This document shows positions 45,213 through 53,681 of a stretch of 64,000 nucleotides of DNA, piece after piece (the stretch's first letter is position 1; each line of letters opens with the position of its first letter). The position numbers and the translations under genes were made by a program. Under the pieces are notes generated by a model. That model made no database searches. It worked only from the letters and a program-made list of their open reading frames with translations, and was not told the DNA's origin. This stretch comes from Cellulomonas palmilytica (GTDB lineage Bacteria; Actinomycetota; Actinomycetes; Actinomycetales; Cellulomonadaceae). The stretch spans positions 868,001-932,000 of the forward strand of contig NZ_CP062221.1 in NCBI RefSeq assembly GCF_021590045.1. Direction: 5' to 3'.

Positions 45213-47782
45213 TGCTGCGCGTCACGTTGCGCGGGGTCCGGGCGCACGCCGTCCGGTTCCTGCTCTCGGTGCTGGCCGTGGCGCTGGGGGTCGCGTTCGT
45301 CGCGGGCACGTTCAGCCTGCGCACGATGATGTCGAGCACCTTCGACGGGATCGTCGAGGCGTCCGCCCCCGCGGACGCGTACGTGCAGGGCGCCACCCAG
45401 GTGGCGGGCGGGAGCGCGGACTTCAGCGTGGGCGAGACCCGCAACCCGGTGCCGATCACGCTCGCGGACGAGCTCGCCGCGGTCGACGGCGTGCGCCTCG
45501 CGCTGCCGGAGATCACGGGCACGGTCGTGCTGGTCGGCGCGGACGGCACGGCCGTGCAGTCCACGCAGGCGCCGTCGTTCGCGGTCGCGTTCGACGAGCG
45601 CGACCCGGACCTGCACCTCGTGGCCGGCGACGTGCCCCGGGGGGACGACGAGGTCGCGCTGGAGTCGGCGACGCTCGAGTCGTCGGGGCTCGCGCTGGGC
45701 GACACGACCCGCATGGTGGTGACCGGCGAGGTCCGCGAGGTGACGGTCGTCGGCCAGGTCGACCTCGGTGGGCCCATGGCGGGCGCGACGATCGTCCTGA
45801 TCGACTCCGCGGCCGCGCAGGCCGCGTTCGCCCCGGACGGTGAGGTCTCGCAGATCGCGGTGTACGCCGCGCCCGGGTACGACGAGGCCGCGGTGACGTC
45901 CGCGGTGAGCGACGCGCTGCCCACGCTCGCGGGCGGCGACGACGCGCGGGTCGTGACGGGCTCGGAGCTGCGCGCGACGCTGCAGTCGGACATCGACGAG
46001 ATGCTCGGCTTCGTCACGACGTTCCTGCTGATCTTCGCGGTGATCGCGCTGTTCGTCGGCGCGTTCATCATCGCCAACACGTTCGCGATGTCGGTACGCC
46101 AGCGCGTGCGGGAGTTCGCGCTCCTGCGGGCCGTGGGCGCCTCGCCCGCGCAGGTGTTCACGGTCGTCGTCGGGCAGGCCGCTCTCGTCGGCCTCGTGGG
46201 TGCGGCGCTCGGCGTGCTGGGCGGGCTGGGGCTCGTCTCGGCGCTGCGCGTGGTGTTCGCGCAGGTGGGCATGGACCTCACGGCCGACGTGCCGCTGTCG
46301 ACGACGAACGTCGTCGGCTGCCTCGTGCTCGGCACGGTCGTGTCCGCGGTGGCGTCCGCGTTCCCCGCCCGCACGGCCGCGCTGGTGGCGCCCGTCGAGG
46401 CGATGCGCGGCGACATCACGGTGCACGAGCGCTCGCTGCGGCTGCGCGCGGTGCTGGGCGTGGCGGTCGTCGCCGCCGGCGCGGCCGCGGTCGTCGCGGC
46501 GGTCCTGCGGCCCGAGGCGGACGCGGCCGACGCGCTGCTCGGCACGGGTGCGGCGCTCGTCCTCGTCGGCGTGCTGATGGCGTCCCCGACGCTCGCGCGC
46601 GCCTCGATGCGGGTGCTCGCGGCACCGTTCGTCGCGCTGCTCAGGCCCGTGGGCCGGCTCGCGCGCGGCAACGTGGTGCGCAACCCGCGCCGCACCGCGA
46701 ACACCGCGGGTGCGCTGACGATCGGCATGGCGCTCGTCGGTGCCGTGTCGGTCATCGCGGCGTCCGCGCAGGCGTCGCTCGCGAGCATCGTCGAGAGCTC
46801 GACCGACGCAGACCTGGTGCTGCGTTCCGCGACGTTCGTCATCCCGGAGGGCGCCGCGGACGACGTGGCCGCCCTGCCCGAGGTGGGACGCACCGTCGTC
46901 GTCGCGTTCACGCTCGCGGGCGTGTCCCCGGCCCCGGGCGTCGCGCCGACCCCGCAGGACGCGGGTGGCGTGGTCGCGCTCGAGGACGGCGTGCTCGGCA
47001 CGACGCTCAAGGTCGACGTGTCCGCGGGTGACACCGCGGCGCTCGCGGACGACACCGCGCTGCTCAACACGGACTTCGCGGGCGAGGACTGGTCGGTCGG
47101 CGACACCGTCACGGTGTCCACGGCGACGGGGTCGCGCGACCTGCGGGTCGGCGGGCTGTTCGAGAGCCAGGTCGTCGGCTCGTCGGTGGTCGTCACGCCC
47201 GCGGTGCTCGACGAGCTCGCGCCCGGTGAGGCGCAGCAGATCGACACCGTGTTCGTCGACGCCGCCGCGGGCGTCTCGGCGACCGACCTGCGGTCCGCGG
47301 TGACGGCGGCCGTCGCGCCGTACGTCGTGGTGTCGGTGCAGGACCAGGACGAGTTCGTGGACCAGATGGCCGCGGAGGTCGACCAGCTGCTGGTGATCCT
47401 CTACGCGCTGCTCGGCCTGTCGCTCGTCATCGCGGTGCTGGGCATCGTCAACACGCTCGCGCTGTCCGTGATCGAGCGGACCCGGGAGATCGGGCTGCTG
47501 CGGGCCGTCGGGCTCGGGCGCCTGCAGCTCGCGGGGACGGTCACCGTGGAGTCGGTGCTCACCGCGGTGTTCGGGACGGTCGTCGGCCTCGTCGTCGGGG
47601 TCGGGCTCGCGTCCGCGCTGCCGACCGTCTACGCCGAGGACGGGCTGGACCAGCTCGTCGTCCCGTGGGGCGGGCTGGTGACGATGGTCGTGCTGGCCGT
47701 GGTCGTGGGGGTCGTCGCGGCGCTGTGGCCCGCGACGCGCGCGGCCCGCATGCGTGCGCTCGAGGCGATCGCCTCCGAGTGA
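45212..47782 (+). CDS. FtsX-like ABC permease, duplicated-domain type
   Basis: 856-residue membrane protein with an N-terminal helix (VRFLLSVLAVALGVAFVAGT), a large extracytoplasmic domain, a three-helix FtsX block (TFLLIFAVIALFVGAFIIAN onward), a central helix pair near residues 410-450, a second helix/periplasmic domain, and a C-terminal FtsX block (LLVILYALLGLSLVIAVLGIV; ALSVIERTREIGLLRAVG). Pairs with the upstream ATPase. Such systems move lipids or lipoproteins, export peptides or sense antibiotics; no substrate is shown. ATG with GAGGTGG upstream. Confidence 0.92.
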   Translation: MLRVTLRGVRAHAVRFLLSVLAVALGVAFVAGTFSLRTMMSSTFDGIVEASAPADAYVQGATQVAGGSADFSVGETRNPVPITLADELAAVDGVRLALPEITGTVVLVGADGTAVQSTQAPSFAVAFDERDPDLHLVAGDVPRGDDEVALESATLESSGLALGDTTRMVVTGEVREVTVVGQVDLGGPMAGATIVLIDSAAAQAAFAPDGEVSQIAVYAAPGYDEAAVTSAVSDALPTLAGGDDARVVTGSELRATLQSDIDEMLGFVTTFLLIFAVIALFVGAFIIANTFAMSVRQRVREFALLRAVGASPAQVFTVVVGQAALVGLVGAALGVLGGLGLVSALRVVFAQVGMDLTADVPLSTTNVVGCLVLGTVVSAVASAFPARTAALVAPVEAMRGDITVHERSLRLRAVLGVAVVAAGAAAVVAAVLRPEADAADALLGTGAALVLVGVLMASPTLARASMRVLAAPFVALLRPVGRLARGNVVRNPRRTANTAGALTIGMALVGAVSVIAASAQASLASIVESSTDADLVLRSATFVIPEGAADDVAALPEVGRTVVVAFTLAGVSPAPGVAPTPQDAGGVVALEDGVLGTTLKVDVSAGDTAALADDTALLNTDFAGEDWSVGDTVTVSTATGSRDLRVGGLFESQVVGSSVVVTPAVLDELAPGEAQQIDTVFVDAAAGVSATDLRSAVTAAVAPYVVVSVQDQDEFVDQMAAEVDQLLVILYALLGLSLVIAVLGIVNTLALSVIERTREIGLLRAVGLGRLQLAGTVTVESVLTAVFGTVVGLVVGVGLASALPTVYAEDGLDQLVVPWGGLVTMVVLAVVVGVVAALWPATRAARMRALEAIASE

Positions 47783-47789
47783 CGCGCGT

Positions 47790-47870
47790 CGAGCCGGGTC
47801 GTGGCGTGCGGAGGGGCCGCCGCGACCCGGCTCGCAGACCTCGTCCCGAGCGGTCAGCTCGGGACGAGGT
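47790..47870. terminator. Two back-to-back hairpins at convergent gene ends
   Basis: First: 12-bp stem CGAGCCGGGTCG/CGACCCGGCTCG (47790-47801, 47823-47834). Second: perfect 14-bp stem (47838-47851 with 47857-47870) whose 5-base loop contains the EF-G-like stop codon on the minus strand. Confidence 0.75.
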
Positions 47871-49911
47871 GGTCCGGGCACACCTCGTAGGTGCCCGGTG
47901 CGACGGCCAGCTCCGCGCGTCCGCCGGTGAGCGAGCGCAGGTCCAGCACGTACCGCGTGAGCTCCGACTGAGGCACGTCGGCCTCGATCACCACGCGGCC
48001 GTCGTCGAGCGTCGTCGTGGTCGTGATGCGACCCCGGCGGCCCGACAGGTCTCCCATGACGTCGCCCTGCACCGACGGCGGGACCGTCACCGACACGTGG
48101 TCGATGGGTTCCAGCACCACGGTGCCCGCGGCGGCGAGCGCGTCGCGCAGGCCGTTCCCGGCGGCCGTGCGGAACGCCATGTCGGACGAGTCGACCGAGT
48201 GCGCCTTGCCGTCGTAGACCTCGACGCGCAGGTCGACCACGGGGTACCCGTGCGGCCCGCCGTGCGCCATCGCCTCGAGGACGCCGCGCTCCACCGCCGG
48301 CAGGTAGTTGCGCGGGATCGCCCCGCCCACCACGGAGTCCACGAACTCGAACCCCGTACCGTGCGGCGCGGGCGACACCCGCAGGTGCGCGACCGCGAAC
48401 TGCCCGTGCCCGCCCGACTGCTTCTTGATCTTGCCCTCGGCCTCCACCGGCCGGCGGATCGTCTCCCGGTACGCCACGGGCACGGGCGACGTCGTCACGT
48501 GCACGCCGAACACGCGCGCCAGGCGCTCGAGCGCGACCGCGAGGTGCGTGTCGCCGAGACCGCGCAGCACCTGGCGGTCCGACGAGCGGTCGACGACGAG
48601 CGTGGGGTCCTCGGCCACGAGGCGCGTCAGCGCCGCGGACAGGCGGTCGTCGTCGGACTGCGTGACCGGCTCCAGGACGAGCCCGTACACGCCCTGCCGC
48701 GGACGCAGACCGGGCGCCGACATCGCGGCGCCCGGTCCGTTCCGGTCGGCCAGCAGCGAGCCGCTGGGCGTCCCGGCGAGCTTCGCCACCGCGACCACGT
48801 GGCCCGCCTGCGCCTCCTCGAGCGGCAGGTGCTCCTTGCCGCGCAGCCGGAACACCCCGGAGATGCGCTCCTCGGTGCGGGTCGTCGTGTTGACGAGCTT
48901 GTCGCCCGCCCGCAGCGTCCCCGACAGCACGCGCAGCAGCGTGACCTGCCCGACGAACGGGTCGGCGACCGTGCGGAACGCGTGCACCAGCACCGGTCCG
49001 ACCGGGTCGACCTGCACCTCGACCGGGGTGTCGCCCGCGACCACGTGCGCGGGCCGGTCGCTGGGTGCCGGGCCGAGCTCGCACAGCAGGTCCGCGAGCC
49101 GGTCGACGCCCACCTCGGTGACGCCGGAGACGACGAGCACCGGGAACGCCTCGCCGTCCCGCACCTCGTGCGCGAGCGTGTGCTCCAGCTCGTCGGCCGT
49201 GGGCTCGTCGCCGCTCAGGTACCGCTCGAGGGCGTCGTCGTCGTGCGACACGATCTCCTCGGTGACCTCGTCGTGCAGGCGGTGCTCCTCGTCGGCCACG
49301 TCGTCGGGGACGGGCACCGTGGAGTGCCGGCCGTCGGGCGTGTACTCCAGCCCCTCCTGCGCGAGCACGTCCGCGATGCCGTGGAACGCCTGCTCCTCGC
49401 CGAGCGGCAGCTCGATGGGCACGAAGCCGTCGCCGAACGCGGCACGCAGGTCGTCGAGCACGTGGTGGAAGTCCGCGCGCGCCTTGTCCTCCTTGGTCAC
49501 GACGACCATGCGCGGCACGCCCGCGGCCTCGGCGAGCCGCCACGCGACGTGCGTCCCCGCCTGCACCCCGTCGACCGCGGACACGACGACGAGCGCGAGG
49601 TCCGCGACCGCGAGCGCCGCGTCGACCGCCCCCACGAAGTCCGCCGAGCCGGGGGTGTCGAGCAGCGTCACGTCGTGCAGCGCCCCGTCCGGGGTGGTCC
49701 ACGTGAACGGCAGCGAGGACAGGGTGAGCGAGATCCCGCGTGCGATCTCCTCGGGCTCGTGGTCGCTGACCGTCGAGCCGTCCTCGACCTTCCCGGGTCT
49801 CGGGATCACGCCGGCGCGGTGCAGCAGCGCCTCGGCGAGGGTCGTCTTGCCCGCGCCCGAGGCTCCCACCAGGGCCACGGTGCGGATCCTGGGCGTCGTT
49901 GCCTGGTCCAT
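47854..49911 (-). CDS. EF-G paralogue (EF-G2/FusA2-like)
   Basis: 685-residue translational GTPase-like protein with all EF-G domains (domain IV near RNYLPAVERGVLEAMAHGGP; C-terminal GRRGRITTTTTLDDG). The P-loop is GASGAGKTT (16-24), but G3 reads DTPGSAD, with Ser89 where canonical EF-G has the catalytic His, and G4 reads TKED (139-142) instead of NKxD. This matches the divergent EF-G2/FusA2 paralogues of actinobacteria, at least one of which was reported to lack ribosome-dependent GTPase activity. ATG with GGGGAG upstream. Probably regulatory rather than the housekeeping elongation factor. Confidence 0.88.
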   Translation of the reverse strand: MDQATTPRIRTVALVGASGAGKTTLAEALLHRAGVIPRPGKVEDGSTVSDHEPEEIARGISLTLSSLPFTWTTPDGALHDVTLLDTPGSADFVGAVDAALAVADLALVVVSAVDGVQAGTHVAWRLAEAAGVPRMVVVTKEDKARADFHHVLDDLRAAFGDGFVPIELPLGEEQAFHGIADVLAQEGLEYTPDGRHSTVPVPDDVADEEHRLHDEVTEEIVSHDDDALERYLSGDEPTADELEHTLAHEVRDGEAFPVLVVSGVTEVGVDRLADLLCELGPAPSDRPAHVVAGDTPVEVQVDPVGPVLVHAFRTVADPFVGQVTLLRVLSGTLRAGDKLVNTTTRTEERISGVFRLRGKEHLPLEEAQAGHVVAVAKLAGTPSGSLLADRNGPGAAMSAPGLRPRQGVYGLVLEPVTQSDDDRLSAALTRLVAEDPTLVVDRSSDRQVLRGLGDTHLAVALERLARVFGVHVTTSPVPVAYRETIRRPVEAEGKIKKQSGGHGQFAVAHLRVSPAPHGTGFEFVDSVVGGAIPRNYLPAVERGVLEAMAHGGPHGYPVVDLRVEVYDGKAHSVDSSDMAFRTAAGNGLRDALAAAGTVVLEPIDHVSVTVPPSVQGDVMGDLSGRRGRITTTTTLDDGRVVIEADVPQSELTRYVLDLRSLTGGRAELAVAPGTYEVCPDHLVPS

Positions 49912-49990
49912 GCTCGTCTCCCCGGCCGCCGGGCGGGTGCGAGGGCGGTTCCCACGGTGATCGTCGGCGACCTGGGCCCACGATAACGAC

Positions 49991-50036
49991 GCACCCCCGG
50001 TGCCGTCAGGACAAGGGTCCCGGGCGCCGGGGGTGC
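49991..50036 (-). terminator. Hairpin downstream of FKBP lipoprotein gene
   Basis: GCACCCCCGG (49991-50000) pairs with CCGGGGGTGC (50027-50036), 26-base loop. Confidence 0.5.
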
Positions 50037-50070
50037 GCGATGGTGCAGGTGGTGCTGGTGGTCGACCGGG

Positions 50071-51051
50071 TCAGGAGGCCCACAGGACGTCGACGACGAA
50101 CACGAGCGTCGAGTTCGCGGGGATCTTCTCGCTGGCCTGGTCCTTGTAGCCCAGCTCCGGCGGGATCACGAGGAGCACCTGGTCGCCCACGTGCGTGCCG
50201 ACGAGGCCCTGGTTCCAGCCGTCGATGACCTGCGCGGAGCCGATCGAGGTGACCGGGAACGGCTGGCCGTTGGCCCAGCTCGAGTCGAAGACCGTGCCGT
50301 CCCACAGCGCCCCGTGGTACTGCACGAGGATGTTGTCGCCCTCCTCGACCTCCTTGCCGGTGCCCTGGATGAGGGGCTGCACGACGAGGTCGGCGGGCGC
50401 GTCCCCGGTCGCGGCGGTGAGCGTCGGGGCGCCGTCCTCCGCGAGCGTGACGGTCGGCAGGCCCTCGACGGGGGCGACGGCCTCACCCTCGGCGCGCGAG
50501 CCGATCTTCTGCACGGGCTCGAGCACGTAGACCTGCGTGGTCTCGCCCGAGACGAGCGCGAACACGACCTGGGCGCCGAGCTTCGTGGTGACCAGCACCT
50601 CGTCGAGCGCGGGGATGCCGCTGCCGTCGCCGGAGACCGTCCACGTGCCCGTGGCCTCGTCCTGGTACGTGCTGCCGATGACCTTGCCGTCCTCGCCGTT
50701 CACGGCGGTCAGCTGGATCTCGAGCGTGTCACCCTCGGCGACCGCGTCACCGTCGCCGGGCGTCACGACGCGCGCGACGGCCGCACCGACGGAGAACGGC
50801 GTGCTGGGGAGCGTGATCGTGGGCTCGCTGCCCGGGTCGCCCTCGACCTTGACCTTCTCGAGCGCGGCGACGTCCTCCGCGGACGCGGTCGCGGGGCCGG
50901 TGGGGTCGGCGGTCGCGGCGGGGTCGGCCGTCGTGGTCGCGGTCGGCGTGGCGGCCGAGCCGCTGTCGTCGTCGCTGCACGCGGCGAGCGTCAGGGCGAG
51001 CGCCGCCGCGATCGCGGCGGCGGCCAGGCGGCGGTGGGGCGTGCGGCGCAC
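50071..51051 (-). CDS. FKBP-type peptidyl-prolyl isomerase lipoprotein
   Basis: 326-residue surface lipoprotein: signal peptide with lipobox LAAC (Cys25), a Ser/Thr/Ala/Asp linker to about 75, a degenerate FKBP-like module (ITLPSTPFSVGAAV to VVFAL), then a complete FKBP domain at the C-terminus (VEEGDNILVQYHGALWDGTVFDSSW split as VQYHGALWDGTVFDSS; VIDGWNQGLVGTHVGDQVLL; IPPELGYKD; LVFVVDVL). Predicted to speed proline isomerisation in exported proteins. GTG 51051 is fixed by GGAG 7 bases upstream and the signal peptide. Confidence 0.92.
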   Translation of the reverse strand: MRRTPHRRLAAAAIAAALALTLAACSDDDSGSAATPTATTTADPAATADPTGPATASAEDVAALEKVKVEGDPGSEPTITLPSTPFSVGAAVARVVTPGDGDAVAEGDTLEIQLTAVNGEDGKVIGSTYQDEATGTWTVSGDGSGIPALDEVLVTTKLGAQVVFALVSGETTQVYVLEPVQKIGSRAEGEAVAPVEGLPTVTLAEDGAPTLTAATGDAPADLVVQPLIQGTGKEVEEGDNILVQYHGALWDGTVFDSSWANGQPFPVTSIGSAQVIDGWNQGLVGTHVGDQVLLVIPPELGYKDQASEKIPANSTLVFVVDVLWAS

Positions 51052-51186
51052 GGTGAGCTCCGGGGGTCGGGGAGCCGCCGCAACGGCGACGACCCACGCA
51101 CGGTACGCGACTTGTCTGGGAGGTGTCTGGACGTTCCGCCCCGAAAACGGTTCGGATGCCCGTCCGTTCACGCGTCTTCGTGCAGG

Positions 51187-51816
51187 TCAGGTGGTCGTCG
51201 GGACCGGGGAGCCGAGGATCGCGTGCTTCGGCAGGCGCCGGTCGAGCAGGATGACGACCAGCCCCAGCCCGGCGAACCCCACGCCGTAGAGCAGCACGTT
51301 GAGCAGCAGCCCGCCCCACCCGAGCTCGCCCAGGTCGATGAAGCCGTACGGGTAGTCGAGGTCCCAGACCGTGCCGCGCACCGTCGTGAACACCACGTAC
51401 GCGACGAGATAGGTGAGCCACCACCACGCGTACCGCCAGCGCATCCGGCGGTGCGGGTCGAGCAGCAGGAAGTCGAGGAACGCGAGCACGGGGTTGAGCT
51501 GGTGCTCGATCTGCCCGGCCGTGAGCCCGAGCGTGAGCGTCGGCGTGCCCGCCGCCTCGGGGTCGAGGACGAACGTCGCGACGAGGCCCGTGATCATCAG
51601 GAACAGCGTCACGCCGCCCTTGAACCACCCCGGTGGCTGCCGCTTGTGCAGCAGGGACGCGATGCCCGCCCACGTCATCACGACCGCGAGCAGGAAGCCC
51701 GACTGGTTCGTGAAGTACAGGAGGCCGTCGACCTCACCGTGCAGCCAGATCTCGCGCGTCCCGATGAGGGCGAGGTACACGACGAAGAACCGGAACAGGG
51801 CGACGACGACGTCCAC
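51187..51816 (-). CDS. Pr6Pr-family membrane protein
   Basis: A 209-residue protein with six predicted membrane helices, matching the Pr6Pr family from memory: REIWLHGEVDGLLYFTNQSG, LNPVLAFLDFLLLDPHRRMRW, YPYGFIDLGELGWGGLLLNV. Function unknown. GTG start with AGGAGG only 4 bases upstream. The upstream region carries an 11-bp tandem repeat. Confidence 0.82.
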   Translation of the reverse strand: MDVVVALFRFFVVYLALIGTREIWLHGEVDGLLYFTNQSGFLLAVVMTWAGIASLLHKRQPPGWFKGGVTLFLMITGLVATFVLDPEAAGTPTLTLGLTAGQIEHQLNPVLAFLDFLLLDPHRRMRWRYAWWWLTYLVAYVVFTTVRGTVWDLDYPYGFIDLGELGWGGLLLNVLLYGVGFAGLGLVVILLDRRLPKHAILGSPVPTTT

Positions 51817-51837
51817 GTGACCTCCTGGGTGGCTCCT

Positions 51838-51899
51838 GGTCGGCTGCTGGTCGGCTGCTGGTCGGCTGCTGGTCGGCTGCTGCTCGGCTGCTGCTCGGC
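51838..51899. repeat. 11-bp tandem repeat (VNTR-like)
   Basis: GGTCGGCTGCT repeated four times, then GCTCGGCTGCT and a partial copy. It begins 22 bp upstream of the Pr6Pr start codon and lies in the shared region with the divergent oxidoreductase gene. Confidence 0.9.
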
Positions 51900-52042
51900 A
51901 GGGTCGGAGCCGACGCGGAGGTCAGCGTGCCATCGTCGGCCGGACGGGTGCACCGCGCCGCGCCGCCGGTGGTGCGACGAGCCGTCGTCGCCCCCGGTTC
52001 GTAGGGTGGGCCACGGCTGAGGCCACGGGTCGAGGAGGACGG

Positions 52043-53122
52043 ATGGCGGCGCTGCGGTTCGGGATCGTCGGGAGCGGGTGGCGGTCGGGGTTCTTCGTGC
52101 GGGCGGCGCGGGAGCTGCCGGAGCTGTTCGCGGTGACGGGCGTGGTGACGCGCTCGGCGGAGCGCGGCGCGCAGGTCGAGCGCGAGTGGGGCGTGCCCAC
52201 GGTGCGGAGCATCGCGGAGCTGCTGGCCGCGCCGGAGCGTCCCGAGCTCGTCGTGGTGTCCGTGCCGTGGCCCGTGACGCCCGAGGCGACGCGCGAGCTC
52301 GTCGCCGCCGGTGTGCCCGTGCTGGCCGAGACCCCGCCCGCGCCGGACGTCGCGGGGCTCGAGAGCCTGTGGGCGGACGTCGGCGCGTCCGGGCTCGTGC
52401 AGGTCGCCGAGCACTCCGTGTTCATGCCCGCGCACCAGGCGCGGCGCGCGGTCGTCGAGGCCGGGCTCATCGGCGAGCCGACGAGCGTGCAGGTCTCGTC
52501 CACGCACCTCTACCACGCGGTCGGCCTGGTCCGGTGGCTGCTCGACGTGGGCCGTGGGCCCGTCGTCGTGCGTGCGCAGCGGTTCACCGCACCCCTGCTC
52601 GACCCCGTCTCGCGCGACGGCTGGACCGGCGCGACCGAGCCCACGCCCGCCGGCACGACCCTCGCGACGCTCGACCTCGGCGAGGGCCGCAGCGCGCTGT
52701 ACGACTTCACCGACAACCAGTGGCACAACCCGCTGCGCACCAACCGGATCGTCGTGCGCGGGTCGCACGGCGAGATCGTCGGCGACGACGTCACGTGGTG
52801 GGGCGCCGACCGCGCCGTGCTGACGAGCCGCATCGACCGGCGCACGAGCGGCGTCGAGCAGGACCTGGACGGCTTCGACCTCGCGCACCTGAGCCTGGGG
52901 GAGCGGCTGCTGTACCGGAACCCGTACGTCGGGACGCGGTTCGCCGACGACGAGCTCGCGGTCGCCCACCTGCTCGCCGCGTGCTCGTCGTGGCTGCACG
53001 ACGGCGGCCCGGAGCCCTACCCGCTCGCGGACGGCATCCACGACCACCGACTGGGACTGGCGATCGGCGAGGCGGCCGAGACCGGTGCGGCGGTGACCGT
53101 CCCGGCGCCGCCCTGGGCGTGA
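52043..53122 (+). CDS. Gfo/Idh/MocA-family oxidoreductase
   Basis: 359-residue NAD(P)-binding protein with the Rossmann start LRFGIVGSGWRSGFFVRAA and the family's second alpha/beta domain (GEPTSVQVSSTHLYHAVG). The usual EKP motif with the catalytic lysine reads AETPPAP here, so lysine is missing, and dehydrogenase activity is doubtful. His-rich HLYHAVG might still serve in the active site. ATG with GAGGAGG about 6 bases upstream. No sugar-use genes adjoin it. Confidence 0.85.
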   Translation: MAALRFGIVGSGWRSGFFVRAARELPELFAVTGVVTRSAERGAQVEREWGVPTVRSIAELLAAPERPELVVVSVPWPVTPEATRELVAAGVPVLAETPPAPDVAGLESLWADVGASGLVQVAEHSVFMPAHQARRAVVEAGLIGEPTSVQVSSTHLYHAVGLVRWLLDVGRGPVVVRAQRFTAPLLDPVSRDGWTGATEPTPAGTTLATLDLGEGRSALYDFTDNQWHNPLRTNRIVVRGSHGEIVGDDVTWWGADRAVLTSRIDRRTSGVEQDLDGFDLAHLSLGERLLYRNPYVGTRFADDELAVAHLLAACSSWLHDGGPEPYPLADGIHDHRLGLAIGEAAETGAAVTVPAPPWA

Positions 53123-53216
53123 CCCGGCGCCTGGAGATGCGCGTCCGACGAGCCGGTGCGAGCGTCGGAGGTCGGGCCGGTCGTCGTGCGACGCCCGCGA
53201 CCCACCGGGAGGTGCG

Positions 53217-53582
53217 ATGGCTGTCACCGCGTTCGGGGACCTTCCCCTGGCCGACCGCGACCGCGAGTGGGACGGCGCGGCCGCCGAGAAGCGCGTGCGG
53301 GAGTGGGCGAAGGCGCAGGACGGACCCAACGAGCGGTACCGCGACGCGCACGTCTGGTACGACGCGGAGTCCAAGGAGAACTTCACCGCGTACAAGCTGC
53401 TGATCGCGGACGTCGTCGACGGGCGGCTGAAGGCCGTCCCGCGCGGGGTGTTCGCCGCGGCGGCGGTGATGCAGGGCTCGCGCGGCGGCGTGGACGTGCC
53501 CGCGAAGGACGTCGACCGCATCAAGAGCCACCTGGCCAAGTACTACGCGAAGCTCGACGAGACGCCGCCCTGGGAGTCCTGA
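53217..53582 (+). CDS. Small orphan protein, phage-protease-associated module?
   Basis: 121 residues. The N-terminal part is charged (DREWDGAAAEKRVREWAKAQ); the second half (YKLLIADVVDGRLKAVPRG, FAAAAVMQGSRGG, DRIKSHLAKYYAKLDETPPW) recalls, from memory, a module found on phage head-maturation protease proteins. Here it stands alone, with no other phage genes. Good ribosome binding site (GGGAGG, 5 bases). It may be a domesticated phage piece; function unknown. Confidence 0.7.
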   Translation: MAVTAFGDLPLADRDREWDGAAAEKRVREWAKAQDGPNERYRDAHVWYDAESKENFTAYKLLIADVVDGRLKAVPRGVFAAAAVMQGSRGGVDVPAKDVDRIKSHLAKYYAKLDETPPWES

Positions 53583-53681
53583 CCGGCGGTCCGGCGTGGG
53601 CGGCCACGGGCGTCCGGACCTGCGGATTCGGGTCGGCGAACTCGCGCCGAAGTCCGCGATGCCCGTTTCCCGGCTGTCAGT

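Noticed and set aside
45083..49981. A 1632-codon open frame on the minus strand across the permease and EF-G-like genes
   Set aside because: It runs antisense to the permease and out of frame through the EF-G-like gene, with low-complexity Arg/His/Asp content and no ribosome binding site.
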